Positions 18,328 through 29,300 of a stretch of 64,000 nucleotides of DNA are shown here, one piece after another. The DNA is from Symbioplanes lichenis (lineage in GTDB: Bacteria; Actinomycetota; Actinomycetes; Mycobacteriales; Micromonosporaceae). The notes below the pieces were generated by a model, which ran no database searches, had not been told where the DNA came from, and saw only the letters and a list, made by a program, of their open reading frames with translations. How positions within the stretch are numbered: position 1 is the stretch's first letter; each line of letters opens with the position of its first letter. The stretch covers positions 355,397 through 419,396 of the forward strand of contig NZ_JAUZQD010000008.1 in assembly GCF_030709675.1 (NCBI RefSeq), given 5' to 3'. A program made the position numbers and the translations under genes.

Positions 18328-18987
18328 TCAGGCGCGGGCGGTGACGAGGCCGGTTTCGTAGGCGAGGACGACGGCTTGGGCTCGGTCGCGGAGGGCGAGT
18401 TTGGTGAGGATGCGGGACACGTGGGTCTTGACGGTTTGTTCGGCCAGGACGAGGGCCGTGGCGATCTCCTGATTGGACATGCCGCGGGCGATGAGGCGGA
18501 GGACGTCGGTTTCCCGTGGGGTGAGGCCGTTGAGGATGGTGGGGTGGGGATGGCCGGCGCGGGGGAGGGCGGCGAACTCGGAGATCAGGCGGCGGGTGAC
18601 CGACGGGGCCAGGAGGCCGTCGCCGGCGGCCACGACGTGGACGGCATGGACCAGGTCGGCGGCCGGGGCGTCCTTGAGGAGGAAGCCGCTCGCGCCGGCG
18701 CGGAGAGCGGCGAAGACGTAGTCGTCGAGGTCGAACGTGGTGAGGATGAGAATCCGCGGCGACTCCCGGGAAGCGGCGGCGATGCGGCGGGTGGCCTCGA
18801 TGCCGTCCATCACCGGCATGCGAACGTCCATGAGCACCACGTCGGGCGCCAGCCGACGAGTCTCGGCGACGGCCTGCTCCCCGTCGGCCGCGTCGCCTAC
18901 CACGAGAAGATCGGGCTGCGCGGCCAGCAACGCCCCGAAGCCCTGGCGCACCATGGCCTGATCGTCGGCGATCAGCAGCTTGATCAT
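18328..18987 (-). CDS. NarL/LuxR-family response regulator
   Basis: 219 residues. Receiver domain with IADDQ acidic pair near residue 7, phospho-acceptor Asp in VVLMDVRMP (about residue 54), Thr/Lys switch in LTTF and LLKDAP. C-terminal LuxR-type HTH: LTPRETDVLRLIARGMSNQE and VKTHVSRILTKL. It overlaps the kinase stop by ATGA, forming a two-component pair. The three similar sites at 20643-20701 upstream of the kinase are good candidates for its own binding sites. Confidence 0.93.
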   Translation of the reverse strand: MIKLLIADDQAMVRQGFGALLAAQPDLLVVGDAADGEQAVAETRRLAPDVVLMDVRMPVMDGIEATRRIAAASRESPRILILTTFDLDDYVFAALRAGASGFLLKDAPAADLVHAVHVVAAGDGLLAPSVTRRLISEFAALPRAGHPHPTILNGLTPRETDVLRLIARGMSNQEIATALVLAEQTVKTHVSRILTKLALRDRAQAVVLAYETGLVTARA

Positions 18988-20606
18988 GTGTCCTCCCCGG
19001 ACCGGACCGCCTTCTCCGCGAACGACTCCACCGGACGCGATCGCCCCACGGGCAAAGACTCCGCAGAAGATGATCCTTCCCCGGGCAGAGCCCGTGAGCC
19101 ACTTCGTGCTTCGGCCGGTGGCTCCGACGTCAGCGGCAGGCGGGCCGCCACCAGGCAACCGCCGTCCGGCTGCCGCCCCACATCGAGAGTCCCGCCCAAC
19201 GCCAGCGCGCGTTCCCGCATGCCGTCCAAGCCGTGGCCGCGCGACGAACCCCCCTCAACCGGTGACGGATCGACATCGGACTGCGGCGAACCCGGGACGA
19301 GCGGTCTGCCGGCCAACGGCAACGACTTGCCGTCCTGCGGCGATTGCTGGACCGGCGCCACGTCGGAGTCCGGCTGCTGCTTGTGGAGGCCCGGCGGCGG
19401 ATGGGTGGGTGGCGGGTTGAGAGTCGACGGGTCCGTGTGGGACGGGTCGGTGTGGGGCGGCGTCAGGTGGTGCGGGGTTGCTGGGGCTTCGGCGGGGAGA
19501 GCAGCGGTGGAGGCGGTGCGGCGGGAGGTTTCGGGGTGGGCGGTGGTGGGGGTGGGGCCGTTCGCTATTTCCAGGAGGAGGGCGGCCGGGGTGGCTCGGA
19601 TCGCGACGGTGGTGGGGCTGCCGGGGGCGTGGCGGGCGGCGTTGGCGAGGGCTTCCTGGATGATCCGGTATGCGGCCAGGCCGGTTGCCGCGGGCACGTG
19701 TGAGGGTGGGGGACCGGGCTGGGGGCAGGTCACGGGCATGCCGGCGCGGGCGGCCCCGGCGATCAGGGCCGGGACGTCGGCGAGGGTCGGCTGGGGGGTG
19801 AGCGGGGCGCGGTCCGGCTCGGCGCGGAGGACGCCGAGGAGGCGGCGCATCTCGGTCAGGGCCTCGCGGGCGGCGGCGGCGATGTCCTGGAACTCGGCCC
19901 GGGCCGGGTCGGGCACGCCGGGCACGCGATAGGGGGCCGTCTCGGCCTGGACAGCGATCATCGACATGTGGTGGGCGACGACGTCGTGCATCTCGCGGGC
20001 GATGCGGGTGCGCTCTTCGAGGACGGCGCGGCGGTCCTGCTCCCGCTCGGTCAGGCGGGTCTGCTCGTCCAGCTGCGCGCGGGCCCGGCGGCGGCGGGAC
20101 ACCAGGTCACCGGCGAGAGCGAGGGCGATCAGGAGCACCGCCACGCCCCACGCGTTGGTCCGGGGGGCGAGGGCGAGGATCGGAACGATGGACAGCGCCG
20201 TCGTCCAGGCGATGACGGACGCCCTCTCCCGCATCGTCAGGAGCACGAAGACCGCCAGGAAAGCCAGGATCTGGACCGGGGTCCACGGCCACGGCTCCTC
20301 CGGGGTGGCCCGCGCCACGCCGATGAACAGCATCGGCCAGGCCAGGCGCCACGCCGTCAGGCGCAGCCCCGCTGCGGAGAGCACCACCGGAAGCACCACG
20401 CCGATCGACAGCAGCGCGGCCGGCCACGGCCTGAGGGACCGCGTGTCCATGAGGTAGGCGCCGTTCGCCAGCCCCAGCATCAGCAGCACCAGCAGGCCGA
20501 GCGGCGTCCCGTACAGCCGGAATGCAGCGGGCAGGCGCCATCCGGCCGGCGGTTGCCGACGGTCCGGACCGGCGATGAGCCGGCGCAAGGCGCGGAGAGG
20601 TTCCAT
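18984..20606 (-). CDS. Sensor histidine kinase (NarL/DesK class) with a ~100-residue insert in the ATPase domain
   Basis: 540 residues. Four to five helices in residues 30-165, a dimerisation helix with the phospho-acceptor His207 in REMHDVVAHHMS, then a HATPase_c domain with N-box IIQEALANAARHA (about 315-327). The next motif EIANGP (346-351) is followed by ~100 residues of Pro/Thr/Ser/His-rich sequence before GHGLDGMRERALALGG (457-472). In related kinases this ATP-lid distance is about 12-15 residues. The C-terminus also carries a ~45-residue Ser/Glu-rich tail. The domain motifs are intact, so the kinase may still be active. Confidence 0.9.
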   Translation of the reverse strand: MEPLRALRRLIAGPDRRQPPAGWRLPAAFRLYGTPLGLLVLLMLGLANGAYLMDTRSLRPWPAALLSIGVVLPVVLSAAGLRLTAWRLAWPMLFIGVARATPEEPWPWTPVQILAFLAVFVLLTMRERASVIAWTTALSIVPILALAPRTNAWGVAVLLIALALAGDLVSRRRRARAQLDEQTRLTEREQDRRAVLEERTRIAREMHDVVAHHMSMIAVQAETAPYRVPGVPDPARAEFQDIAAAAREALTEMRRLLGVLRAEPDRAPLTPQPTLADVPALIAGAARAGMPVTCPQPGPPPSHVPAATGLAAYRIIQEALANAARHAPGSPTTVAIRATPAALLLEIANGPTPTTAHPETSRRTASTAALPAEAPATPHHLTPPHTDPSHTDPSTLNPPPTHPPPGLHKQQPDSDVAPVQQSPQDGKSLPLAGRPLVPGSPQSDVDPSPVEGGSSRGHGLDGMRERALALGGTLDVGRQPDGGCLVAARLPLTSEPPAEARSGSRALPGEGSSSAESLPVGRSRPVESFAEKAVRSGEDT

Positions 20607-20642
20607 GCCCGGGACGGTACGACGGGGGATCGATTTCGTCGC

Positions 20643-20701
20643 CCCTCTTCGGTAGGGGGTGCCACCCTCTCCGGTAGGGGGCGCGCACCTACCGAAGAGG
20701 G
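20643..20701. promoter_or_regulatory. Three-copy operator candidate upstream of the two-component operon
   Basis: CCCTCTTCGGTAGG at 20643-20656, a one-mismatch direct copy CCCTCTCCGGTAGG at 20665-20678, and a perfect inverted copy CCTACCGAAGAGGG at 20688-20701. Spacings of 22 and 23 bp are about two helical turns. The block starts 37 bp before the kinase start on the minus strand, and faces fabG 180 bp away. Likely binding sites for the response regulator (inference). Confidence 0.7.
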
Positions 20702-20883
20702 TGATGCCGCAGGTCGCGCCTGCGAAATTCTGGGCGCCCAGGTCAGCATGGCGAAGGTCTCGTCCGGCGGGTTCGCTCCTACCGGCGGGTAGGGCCTAGT
20801 CTGCTGCCATCCCGCTGAATTGGACCGGCCGTGTGCCGGACCGGCTCCGGGCACCGAGCAGCAACGAGAGAAGGAGCAGCGCG

Positions 20884-21588
20884 TTGGCCCGCACCGTCCT
20901 GGTGACCGGAGGAAACCGTGGCATCGGCCTGGCCATCGCCCAGGCGTTCGCCAAGCAGGGTGACCGGGTGGCGGTCACCCACCGTGGCAGCGGCGCACCG
21001 GAGGGACTCTTCGGCGTCGAGTGCGACATCACCGACCCCGCCGCCGTCGACGCGGCCTTCACCACGGTCGAGAAGGAGCTCGGCCCGGTCGAGGTCCTCG
21101 TCGCCAACGCCGGCATCACCGACGACACGCTGCTCCTGCGCATGTCCGAGGAGCAGTTCACCCGGGTGCTCGACACCAACCTGACCGGCTCCTTCCGCGT
21201 CGCGAAGCGGGCCAGCTCCAAGATGCTGCGCGCCAAGTGGGGCCGGATCATCTTCATCTCCTCGGTCGTCGGGCTCTACGGCGGCCCCGGCCAGGTGAAC
21301 TATGCGGCGAGCAAGGCCGGCCTGGTCGGCATGGCCCGCTCGATCACCCGCGAGCTGGGCAGCCGTAACATCACCGCCAACGTGGTGGCGCCGGGCTTCA
21401 TTGCCACCGAGATGACCGACGTGCTGTCCGACGCCCGCAAGGAGGAGATCCTCAAGGCGATCCCCGCCGGGCGGCTCGCGACGCCGGACGAGGTGGCGCA
21501 GGCGGTCACCTTCATCGCCGGGGACAGCGCGGCCTACATCTCGGGCGCGGTCATCCCGGTCGACGGTGGCCTCGGCATGGGCCACTGA
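20884..21588 (+). CDS. fabG: 3-oxoacyl-ACP reductase FabG (MabA-type)
   Basis: 234-residue short-chain dehydrogenase that reduces 3-oxoacyl-ACP with NADPH in fatty-acid elongation. Cofactor motif TGGNRGIG near residue 7, catalytic Ser in FISSVVG, YAASK pair (Tyr-x3-Lys), and C-terminal VIPVDGGLGMGH. The TTG at 20884 is preferred because GAAGGAG lies about 9 bases upstream, and translation from it begins MARTVLVTGG, matching homologues. It is followed by the enoyl reductase gene as in the mabA-inhA operon of mycobacteria. Confidence 0.93.
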   Translation: MARTVLVTGGNRGIGLAIAQAFAKQGDRVAVTHRGSGAPEGLFGVECDITDPAAVDAAFTTVEKELGPVEVLVANAGITDDTLLLRMSEEQFTRVLDTNLTGSFRVAKRASSKMLRAKWGRIIFISSVVGLYGGPGQVNYAASKAGLVGMARSITRELGSRNITANVVAPGFIATEMTDVLSDARKEEILKAIPAGRLATPDEVAQAVTFIAGDSAAYISGAVIPVDGGLGMGH

Positions 21589-21610
21589 CGGCAGTCGGCG
21601 CCGATGCGGT

Positions 21611-21805
21611 CAACGGGCGGCGGTGCGGTTCGGAGCGGCACGTGGTCTTGGGGCGGCGGTGCGGTTCGGAGCGGCGATGCGGTTCGGAGCGGCACGTGGT
21701 CTTGGGGCGGCGATGCGGTTCTGGGGCAGCGATGCATTCTGGAGCGGCACGCGGTCTTGGGGCGGCGGTGCGGTTCCGGGGCGGCGACGTGGTTCCGGGG
21801 TCATT
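21611..21805. repeat. Hierarchical 18/54-bp minisatellite between fabG and inhA
   Basis: The 340-bp spacer between the two fatty-acid genes is filled with an 18-bp monomer close to GCGGCGATGCGGTTCGGA, organised in ~54-bp higher-order units that each end in GGCACGTGGTCTTGG. At least three higher-order units are visible, the last two more decayed. No protein of known type is encoded. Confidence 0.9.
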
Positions 21806-21928
21806 TGGCTGACGGGTTGACGAGCTGACCGGCTGCGGGATCGCGGCTGGGGCTGCAGGGCTAGGAAGTACGCGGGGGCGGGCGTCGAGAGGCGCGCGCC
21901 AGCGACGAGTGACAACACAGGAGATTTC

Positions 21929-22696
21929 GTGTCTGGACTGCTGGCCGGTAAGCGGCTGCTCATCACCGGCATCATCACCGACCAGTCGATCGCGTTCTCG
22001 GCGGCGAAGCTGGCGCAGGAGAACGGTGCGACGGTCGTGCTGACCGGGTTCGGCCGGCTGTCGCTGGTCGAGCGGATCGCGAAGCGGCTGCCGGAGCCCG
22101 CGCCGGTGATCGAGCTCGACGTCACCGATCCCGAGCACCTGGCCGCGCTCGAGGGCAAGGTGCGGGAGCACGTCGACGGGCTGGACGGCGTGGTGCACTC
22201 CATCGCGTTCGGGCCGCAGAGCGTGCTGGGCGGCGAGTTCCTGAACGCGGGCTGGGCCGACGTGGCGAAGGCGCTCGAGGTGTCGACGTTCTCCTACAAG
22301 GCGCTCGCCACGGCCTGCCTGCCGCTGATGGGCCGGGGCGGCAGCATCGTCGGCCTGACGTTCGACGCGACGAAGGCGTGGCCGGTGTACGACTGGATGG
22401 GCGTCGCCAAGGCGGGCCTCGAGTCGGCGTCGCGCTACCTGGCGCTGCACCTCGGCCGGCACGGTGTGCGCAGCAACCTGGTCTCGGCCGGTCCGCTGCG
22501 GACGATGGCGGCCAAGTCGATCCCAGGCTTCGAGCAGTTCGAGGAGGCGTGGCAGAACCGGGCGCCGCTCGGCTGGGACCTCACCGACCAGGAGCCGGCG
22601 GGGCGGGCGATCTGCGCGCTGCTGTCGGACTGGTTCCCGGCGACCACGGGCGAGATCGTGCACGTCGACGGCGGGTACCACGCGCTGGGCGCCTGA
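21929..22696 (+). CDS. inhA: Enoyl-ACP reductase (NADH), InhA/FabI type
   Basis: 255-residue NADH-dependent enoyl-ACP reductase finishing each elongation cycle. The N-terminus GKRLLITGIITDQSIAFS matches InhA. The SIAF segment in VVHSIAFGPQ carries the serine equivalent to InhA Ser94, and YDWMGVAKAG has the Tyr-x6-Lys catalytic pair. Further InhA-like segments are LTFDATKAWP and SAGPLRTMAAKSIPGF. GTG 21929 follows AGGAG. Operon with fabG despite the repeat-filled spacer. Confidence 0.94.
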   Translation: MSGLLAGKRLLITGIITDQSIAFSAAKLAQENGATVVLTGFGRLSLVERIAKRLPEPAPVIELDVTDPEHLAALEGKVREHVDGLDGVVHSIAFGPQSVLGGEFLNAGWADVAKALEVSTFSYKALATACLPLMGRGGSIVGLTFDATKAWPVYDWMGVAKAGLESASRYLALHLGRHGVRSNLVSAGPLRTMAAKSIPGFEQFEEAWQNRAPLGWDLTDQEPAGRAICALLSDWFPATTGEIVHVDGGYHALGA

Positions 22697-22725
22697 GCGG
22701 CGGGCATTGGGCAAGACAACGGCGA

Positions 22726-22751
22726 GGGGTCGCGAGGTTGCGGCCCCTTTT
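22726..22751 (+). terminator. Rho-independent terminator after inhA
   Basis: GGGGTCGC (22726-22733) pairs with GCGGCCCC (22740-22747, one G-T pair) around a 6-base loop and is followed by TTTT. It lies 30 bp beyond the inhA stop. Confidence 0.8.
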
Positions 22752-22823
22752 CCGCGCCCGGGCAAAGGAGCCTAGCCTCCTAGGATGACCAACGCGCCGC
22801 AACGTCTGACACAGCCGACACGG

Positions 22824-23090
22824 CTGGAGCGCCGACGCACTGCGGCATACGCCGCGACGTCCAGCTCGGCCGACACTGCTGGAGCGCCGACGCACTGCGG
22901 CATGGGCCGCGACGGCCGGCACGCCCGGTCGCAGCTGGAGCGCCGATGCACCACGCCGTGCAACAGGCCGATGCACTACGCCGCGCAACGCGGCGTTCAG
23001 CACGGCGGGCGGTGCTGGGACGCCGATGCGCCGGGGCGTGCAACGCGGCGGTCGCTCTTGGAGCCCAGATGTACTGCGGGGTCCAGCACG
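22824..23090. repeat. Degenerate ~55-bp repeat array
   Basis: CTGGAGCGCCGACGCACTGC begins at 22824 and 22879 with near-identical continuation, then decays in copies at 22935, 23015 and 23057. Spacings are 55, 56, 80 and 42 bp. Frames through the array have no stops for up to ~140 codons but no recognisable content. Confidence 0.8.
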
Positions 23091-23285
23091 GTCTGCACAC
23101 CATGACGCCGATGACTTGCGGCGCCAATTGCAGGTGAGGCGGCGTGCGTACGGCGGCGGGGGAGATCATCCGAACGGGCTGGGGAGAAACGGACGGGCGG
23201 GCGGCGGACACTGGACGGGCGGCCTACGGCTGTGAGGCGGGCGCCGATAACGGGAAAAGTCTGACTTGTGAGCTGAATCCGGAAA

Positions 23286-23299
23286 CGAAAGATCTTTCG
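23286..23299. promoter_or_regulatory. 14-bp perfect palindrome upstream of the surface-protein gene
   Basis: CGAAAGATCTTTCG, 27 bp before the earliest start codon of the giant gene, in a locally AT-richer stretch. Candidate operator or 5'-leader hairpin; no known regulator is implied. Confidence 0.5.
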
Positions 23300-23325
23300 C
23301 ATTCGTCGGGCTTACCGTTCGCCTC

Positions 23326-26300
23326 GTGGTGCATATGCGAGTGTTTCGTGATGACGACTCGGGACAGCCCCGGCGCATGGTGGTCTTCGCCGCCGTGCTG
23401 CTCGCCCTGGCGCTCATAGGGCCGCCCACCGCCGCCCAGGCCGCCCCCGCCACCGTCTCCACGACCGCCCAGGGTCTCCGCACCGACCTGACCCTGCTCG
23501 GCCTCCCGGTGAACCTGCTGACCACGACGCAGAGCACCTGGCAGACGGGTCAGGCCGCGAACACGCAGCAGGTGGCGAACATCGGGGTACCGAACGTTCT
23601 CGGCACCGGAGCCATCACGGCGCGGACCGGGCCCGACTCTACGAGCAACGGCGGCACGGCGCGAGCCACCGTCGCCGGGCTCAACGTTCTCGGGGCGAGC
23701 ACGCTCGGCCTCGACGCCGTCGACACCTCCTGCACGATGTCGCCGACGGCGGTCACCGCGGACACGGATGTCGCGAACCTCAAGCTGCTCGGGGCGACGG
23801 TCAACCCCTCGACGGGCCTGAACCTCGACGTGCCCGGCATTCTGACCGGCGTCCTCGACCGGCAGACCGCCTCTTACAACGCCACGACGGGCCGGTTGTC
23901 GTACACCGTGCAGGGTTTGAATCTCGATCTGCTCGGCGGCACGACCGGGGCGCTCGCCAAGGGCACGGTGATCGTGGCGGAGTCGACGTGCTCGGGGTAT
24001 GTCAAGTTCGGGTCGATCGGCACGAGCGCGAAGACCGTCGTGCCGGGCACCACGGGCACGCCGACGGTCACGATCACCAACGCGGGCGAGGTCGCCGCGC
24101 CGAACACGGTGGTGACGATTCCGGCGCCGCCCACCGGCTACACGCTGGGGGAGGTCACGGCGACCGGCGGTGGCACCTGTTCGACGGCCAGCACCACGCA
24201 GATCCGGTGCACCGGCGTCACCGTGCCGGGCGGCGGCAGCGTCACCGTGTCGCTGCCGGTGACGGTCGCGGCGAACGCGGCCGGCGCGGCCAACTGGTCG
24301 CCGGCCGACGGGAGCATCACGGCGGTCAGCACGCCGTTCCCGGCGGTGCCGGACACCACGATCTCGGTCCGGGGCGAGGGCCGGCTGGTCACGGTGGGCA
24401 ATCCGCAGACCACCCGGAGCACGATCACGGTCACGCAGATGGCCCTGCCGGCGGGCAAGTCGGCGTCGACGCCGATCACGGTGACGAACGAGGGCCCCTC
24501 GGACGCGACGACCACGGTCACCGTCCCGCTCGCGGGCCGGCCCGACGGCGTGTCGATCACCCGGGCCGTCGTGGGCAGCAACCTGTGCACGGTGACGAGC
24601 ACCGCGATCACGTGCACCGGCGTGACGGTGCCGGCCAACGACAAGATCGCGATCACGGTCACGGCCGCGGCGACCACGACCACCCCGCCGGGTACGACCT
24701 GGGACGTCAGCAACATCACCGCGACGCTCAACGGCTTCGCGGCGACCGGCGCCGGGCGCCTCCTGACGGTCAGCGACCCCGACGTGAACCTCAACAACGG
24801 CCTGACGATCGTCCCTGTGACGGCCACGCCCGGCAGCCAGCAAGCGGCAAATGTCCGGATCCGTGTGACCAACGCCGGGCTTCAGAACGGCACCGGCACT
24901 CTCACGATCCCGGCCCCGCCCGCCGGCTACACCGTGGGGACAGTGACCACCACCGGCGGCGGCACCTGCACGAACGGCGCGATGAGCATCTACTGCGAGA
25001 ACGTCACGTTCCCCCGGCAGGGCACGACGACGGTCACCGTCCCGGTCACGCTGGACCCGGACGTGACGGCGAACTGGGTCACCACTCCGACCCGCCCGGT
25101 CAGCGCGACCAGCGGCGACTCCACCGGCCAGACCACGGGCACCCTGGTCACCGCCGACCCGCGGTGGACGTACTCGGTGGACGCGGTCCCGCCCGCGCCC
25201 CGGACCGTACGCCCGGGGCAGAGCACCACGATGAGCGTCACCATCACGAACGACGGCCCCTCGGACGCCGGCGAGTCGACCTTCACGGTGCTGGCGCCGC
25301 GCTCGACGACGTTCGGCCCGCTTACCGGCCCGGCGAGCCAGCAGTGCACGGTCACCGGTCCGACCGCCCTGCGCTGCACGGTGACCCTGGCCGCCGGTGA
25401 CGACGTCACCTACACCCTGCCGCTCAATGTCTCCGCCCAGGCGGATGCGAGCACCCCGCTCGACGGCGGCTGTGTGAGCTTCAACAACGACGCCGACTGC
25501 GACGACCCGGACGACAGCCCGCTGCCCGGCATCCAGCTGCGCACCCCGCTGGCCAACCGCCTGACCGAGACGTTGGTCGCGGCCACGATCACCCCGGGTA
25601 CGACCGGAGTCGCCCGCGTGCGCCTCCGATCGACCCAGGACGAGGACGACCTGACCGTCACGATCCCGCTGGGTGCCCTGCCCGGCGGCTGGACGGCCAC
25701 CGCCCCGGGTTGCGCCGTCACGACGAGCGTTGTCACCTGCACCGGGGTCGACCTGCAATCCAACGAGCAGCGGGACCTGACGCTGACCGTGGCCGTTCCG
25801 TCCAGCGCGACTCCGCCGGCCAAGTGGACCGCCGCCGACGTCGTGGTCACCGACGGCGACGAGGAGATCAGCCGCGACGGGGACCTGGCGATCGCCGGCC
25901 CGCCCGTCACCGATCTCACCGCGACCGTCACGGGCCCGGCCGACAACACCGTGCTGCCCGGGGGTACGACCCAGATCACCGTCGTGGTGGCCAACGGCGG
26001 CCCGTCCGACGCGACGGACGCGAGCGTCGTCGTCATCGCCCCGAACAGCACGACCTTCGGTCCTCCGGCGAGCCCGTGCCAGCTCAGCAGCCCGCGCCGC
26101 GCGGTGTGCACCGTCGACGTGGTCGCCGAGGACGAGACGCCCGAGCTGCGGCTTCCGCTTGTCGTGGCGGCGGGCGCGGACCCGTTCACCCCGCTGGGCG
26201 GCGGCTGTGTCGAGCTCGACGGGGTCTCCGGCTGCGGTCCCGACGACGAGCCGATCGAGCCGATCGTGCTGCAGGTGCCCTTCGACCGCCGCGTGACGCT

Positions 26301-29300
26301 GGACGCCACGCAGGCCACCGTGACGCCCGGGCGGCAGGACGTGGCCACTGTCACGGTGACCGCGGCGCACGGGGATCTGGATGACATCGCGGTGTCCGTA
26401 CCTCTGAACGGTGTGCCCGGGGGTCTGAGCGTCCGGACGCAGAGCGCGACCAACGGCGGGGTGTGCACGGCGACCGCCACGCGGGTCACCTGCACCGGGC
26501 TGACGATCCCGGACGGCACCACGGCGACCGTGTCGCTCGGCGTGGCGGCGGCCCCTTCGGCCGTACAGGGGACGCCGTGGTCCGCGGACCCGGTCACCGT
26601 GAGCCGCGGCACCCAGTCGGTCGCCGCGCGGGAGCGGCTCGCGGTGGTCGGCGCGCCGGTCTACACCCTTGACGTCAACACCACGCCGCCGTCCGGGCCG
26701 GTGCCGCCGGGCGGGACGGGCACGCTCACGGTGAGTGTCGACAACACCGGCCCGTCGGACGCCAACGACGAGACGATCAGTGTGCTGGCGCCGGACGGCG
26801 GGACGTTCGGGCCGCTCGGCGGGCCCACCGCGCAGTTCTGCCGGATCGTGACCAGCGGCCGCGTGAGCTGCACCTTCGACCTGCCGGTGGACGCGCCCGC
26901 GATCAACTTCGCGCTGCCGGTCGTGGTGTCCGGCGGTGCCGACCCGGCGCAGCCGCTCGGCGGCGGCTGCGTGGACCTGGACGACAACGGCTTGTGCGGC
27001 CCGGGCGACGATCCGCTGCCGCCGATCGTGCTGGCCGCGCCCTTCGACCGGCAGCTTGACATCAGCACGAGCCCGGCCCGGGTGACCCCGGGCACCACGG
27101 GCAACGCGGTCGTGCTGCTGTCGGCGAGCCCGGCGCAGACGGGCCTGACCCTGTCGATTCCGCTGGACGACAAGCCGGCCGAGATGACGCTGGGCACGGT
27201 CACCGCGACGCCGGCGGCGAGCTGCGCGGTCAATGCGACGGCCATCACGTGTACGAACGTCAGCGTCCCGGCCTCCGGCACGACCATCACCATCCCGGTC
27301 AGCGTCGCGTCCGGCGTCCAGGGCACGCTCGTCTGGTCGACGCGTGCCATCACCGCCACCAATCCGGCCGGTGACCAGGCCACGGGCGCCGGCCTGCTCG
27401 TCCGCACCGGCGACCCCGACTACACCCTCGACGCGCAGGTCACCGGTCCCGCCCCGGGCACGGTCCTGCCCGGCGACACCACGACCATGCGCGTGACGCT
27501 GACCAACGCCGGCCCCTCGACGGCCACGGACGCCCTGGTCACGCTGCGGGCGCCGGTGGGCACCGCGTTCGGCACCCTGGCGGCGCCGCTGGCGGACTCG
27601 TGCACGCGCGCCTCGGCGACCCGGATCAGCTGCTCGGTGACGCTCGGGGTGGCGCCGGCGAGCCTGGTGTGGGACGTGCCGATCGTGGTGCCGGGCAACG
27701 CCGATCCGAACCAGGCGCTCACCGGCGGCTGCCTCGACCTCGACGGCGACGCGGCCTGCGGCGGCCCGAGCGACCGCGCGCTGCCGGACATCCGGCTGGC
27801 CACGCCGCTGGGCCGGATCGCGACGGTCACCGCCACGAACACGCCGGTCGTGCCGGGACGCACGGCGGTCACCACGGTGTCGGTGGCGCTGAGCCAGGCG
27901 CGTACCGGCGTGCGGGTGACGATCCCGCGCGACGCGCTGCCGGCCGGCCTGACCACGACGGCGATCGCGGCCGACGGCGCCACGTGCACGACGTCCGGCA
28001 CCGCGTACAGCTGCGGGGACTTCGCGGTCACCGCGGGCGGTACCGTCGCGCTGCGGGTCACGGTCGCGGCCTCGGCGGCGGCCGACCCCGGTGCGGTGTG
28101 GGCCCCGGCGGTGGCGGTCACGCGGGGGGACGAGAGCGTGACGCGTACGGTGGCCGCCGCGACCGTGGCCGACGCCGACGCGCCCCTGACCGTGACCGTC
28201 GTCGGCCCCGCGCCGGGCACGGTGACGCCGGGCTCGGCCGCCGACCTGGCGATCACGGCGACGAACCCGGGCCCGTCGGACGCGCGCAACGCCTTCCTGA
28301 GTTTCCGGGCGCCGGGCGGCACGACGTTCGACCCCGGTTTCGCGTTGCCGCGTTACTGCACGCGGGCGTCCGGCACGCGCGTGGACTGCACGCTGGACGT
28401 GGTCGCCGCGGGCACGAACCGCCAGTGGACGCTGCGGGTGCTCGTGCCCGGCACCGCCGACCCGGACGAGCCCGTGGACGGCGGCTGCGTGGACACCAAC
28501 CGCGACAACGTCTGCACCAGCCCGCCCGACAACCCGCTGCCCGACATCGTGCTCGGCGCGGAGCTCGACGGCACGCTGGGTGTCGGCACGCGTTCGGGGA
28601 CAGCTACGCCGGGTCTGACGGGTACGGGTTACGTCGTCGTCACCGCCTCGCGCGCCGTCACGGGGCTGACGGTGACCGTACCGCTGGCGCAGCTGCCGGC
28701 CGGTTTCACCGTGAGTTCCGCCACCGGCCCGACCGGGTCGGCGTGCCAGATCCAGGCGGCTCAGGTCCTGTGCACCGGCGTCGACCTGGTCGCCGGCACC
28801 AACCAGGCCGTCGCGCTCGGCGTGACCACGGCCTCGTCCCTGGCCGCCGGTGTGACCTGGACCCCGACCGGCATCACGGTCAGCCGGGGCACCGGCGACA
28901 CCGCGCAGGGCAACGGCACGATCGTGCTGACCGGCCCGCCCGTACCCGGGGTGCGGATCGTGCTGACCGGCCCGACCGACCCGGTGCCGCTGGGCACGAC
29001 GACGGTGGTCACGGCGACGATCACCAACACCGGCCCGTCCGACGCCACCGGCACGACGACCACGGTCACCGCGCCGAGCCAGACGACCTTCGGCACGCTG
29101 TCCGGGCAGGCCGCGATCGACTGCACCCCGGCCACGAGCACCCAGCTGACCTGCCGCTTCAACCAGGCGGTCGGCGCGGCGGCCCGGATCTGGCAGCTGC
29201 CGGTCGTGGTGCCCGCCGACGCGGACCCGTCCCTGCCGGCGACCGGGGGTTGCGTGGCGGTCAACGGGTCGAGCACCTGTCTGACGACGTTCGAGCTCGC

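Larger units (their letters stand above)
22697..23325. other. Gap of 629 bp between inhA and the giant surface protein
   Basis: Holds the inhA terminator, a degenerate repeat array (22824-23090) and, from about 23230, a lower-GC stretch with a 14-bp palindrome that should contain the promoter of the surface-protein gene. No gene is supported. Confidence 0.6.

Noticed and set aside
17901..18344. 147-codon plus-strand frame upstream of the response regulator's 3' end
   Set aside because: Arg/Gly/Ala-rich with repeat structure, no recognisable domain.
22824..23090. Possible CRISPR array
   Set aside because: Units are degenerate direct repeats without constant-length unique spacers, and there are no cas genes in the window.
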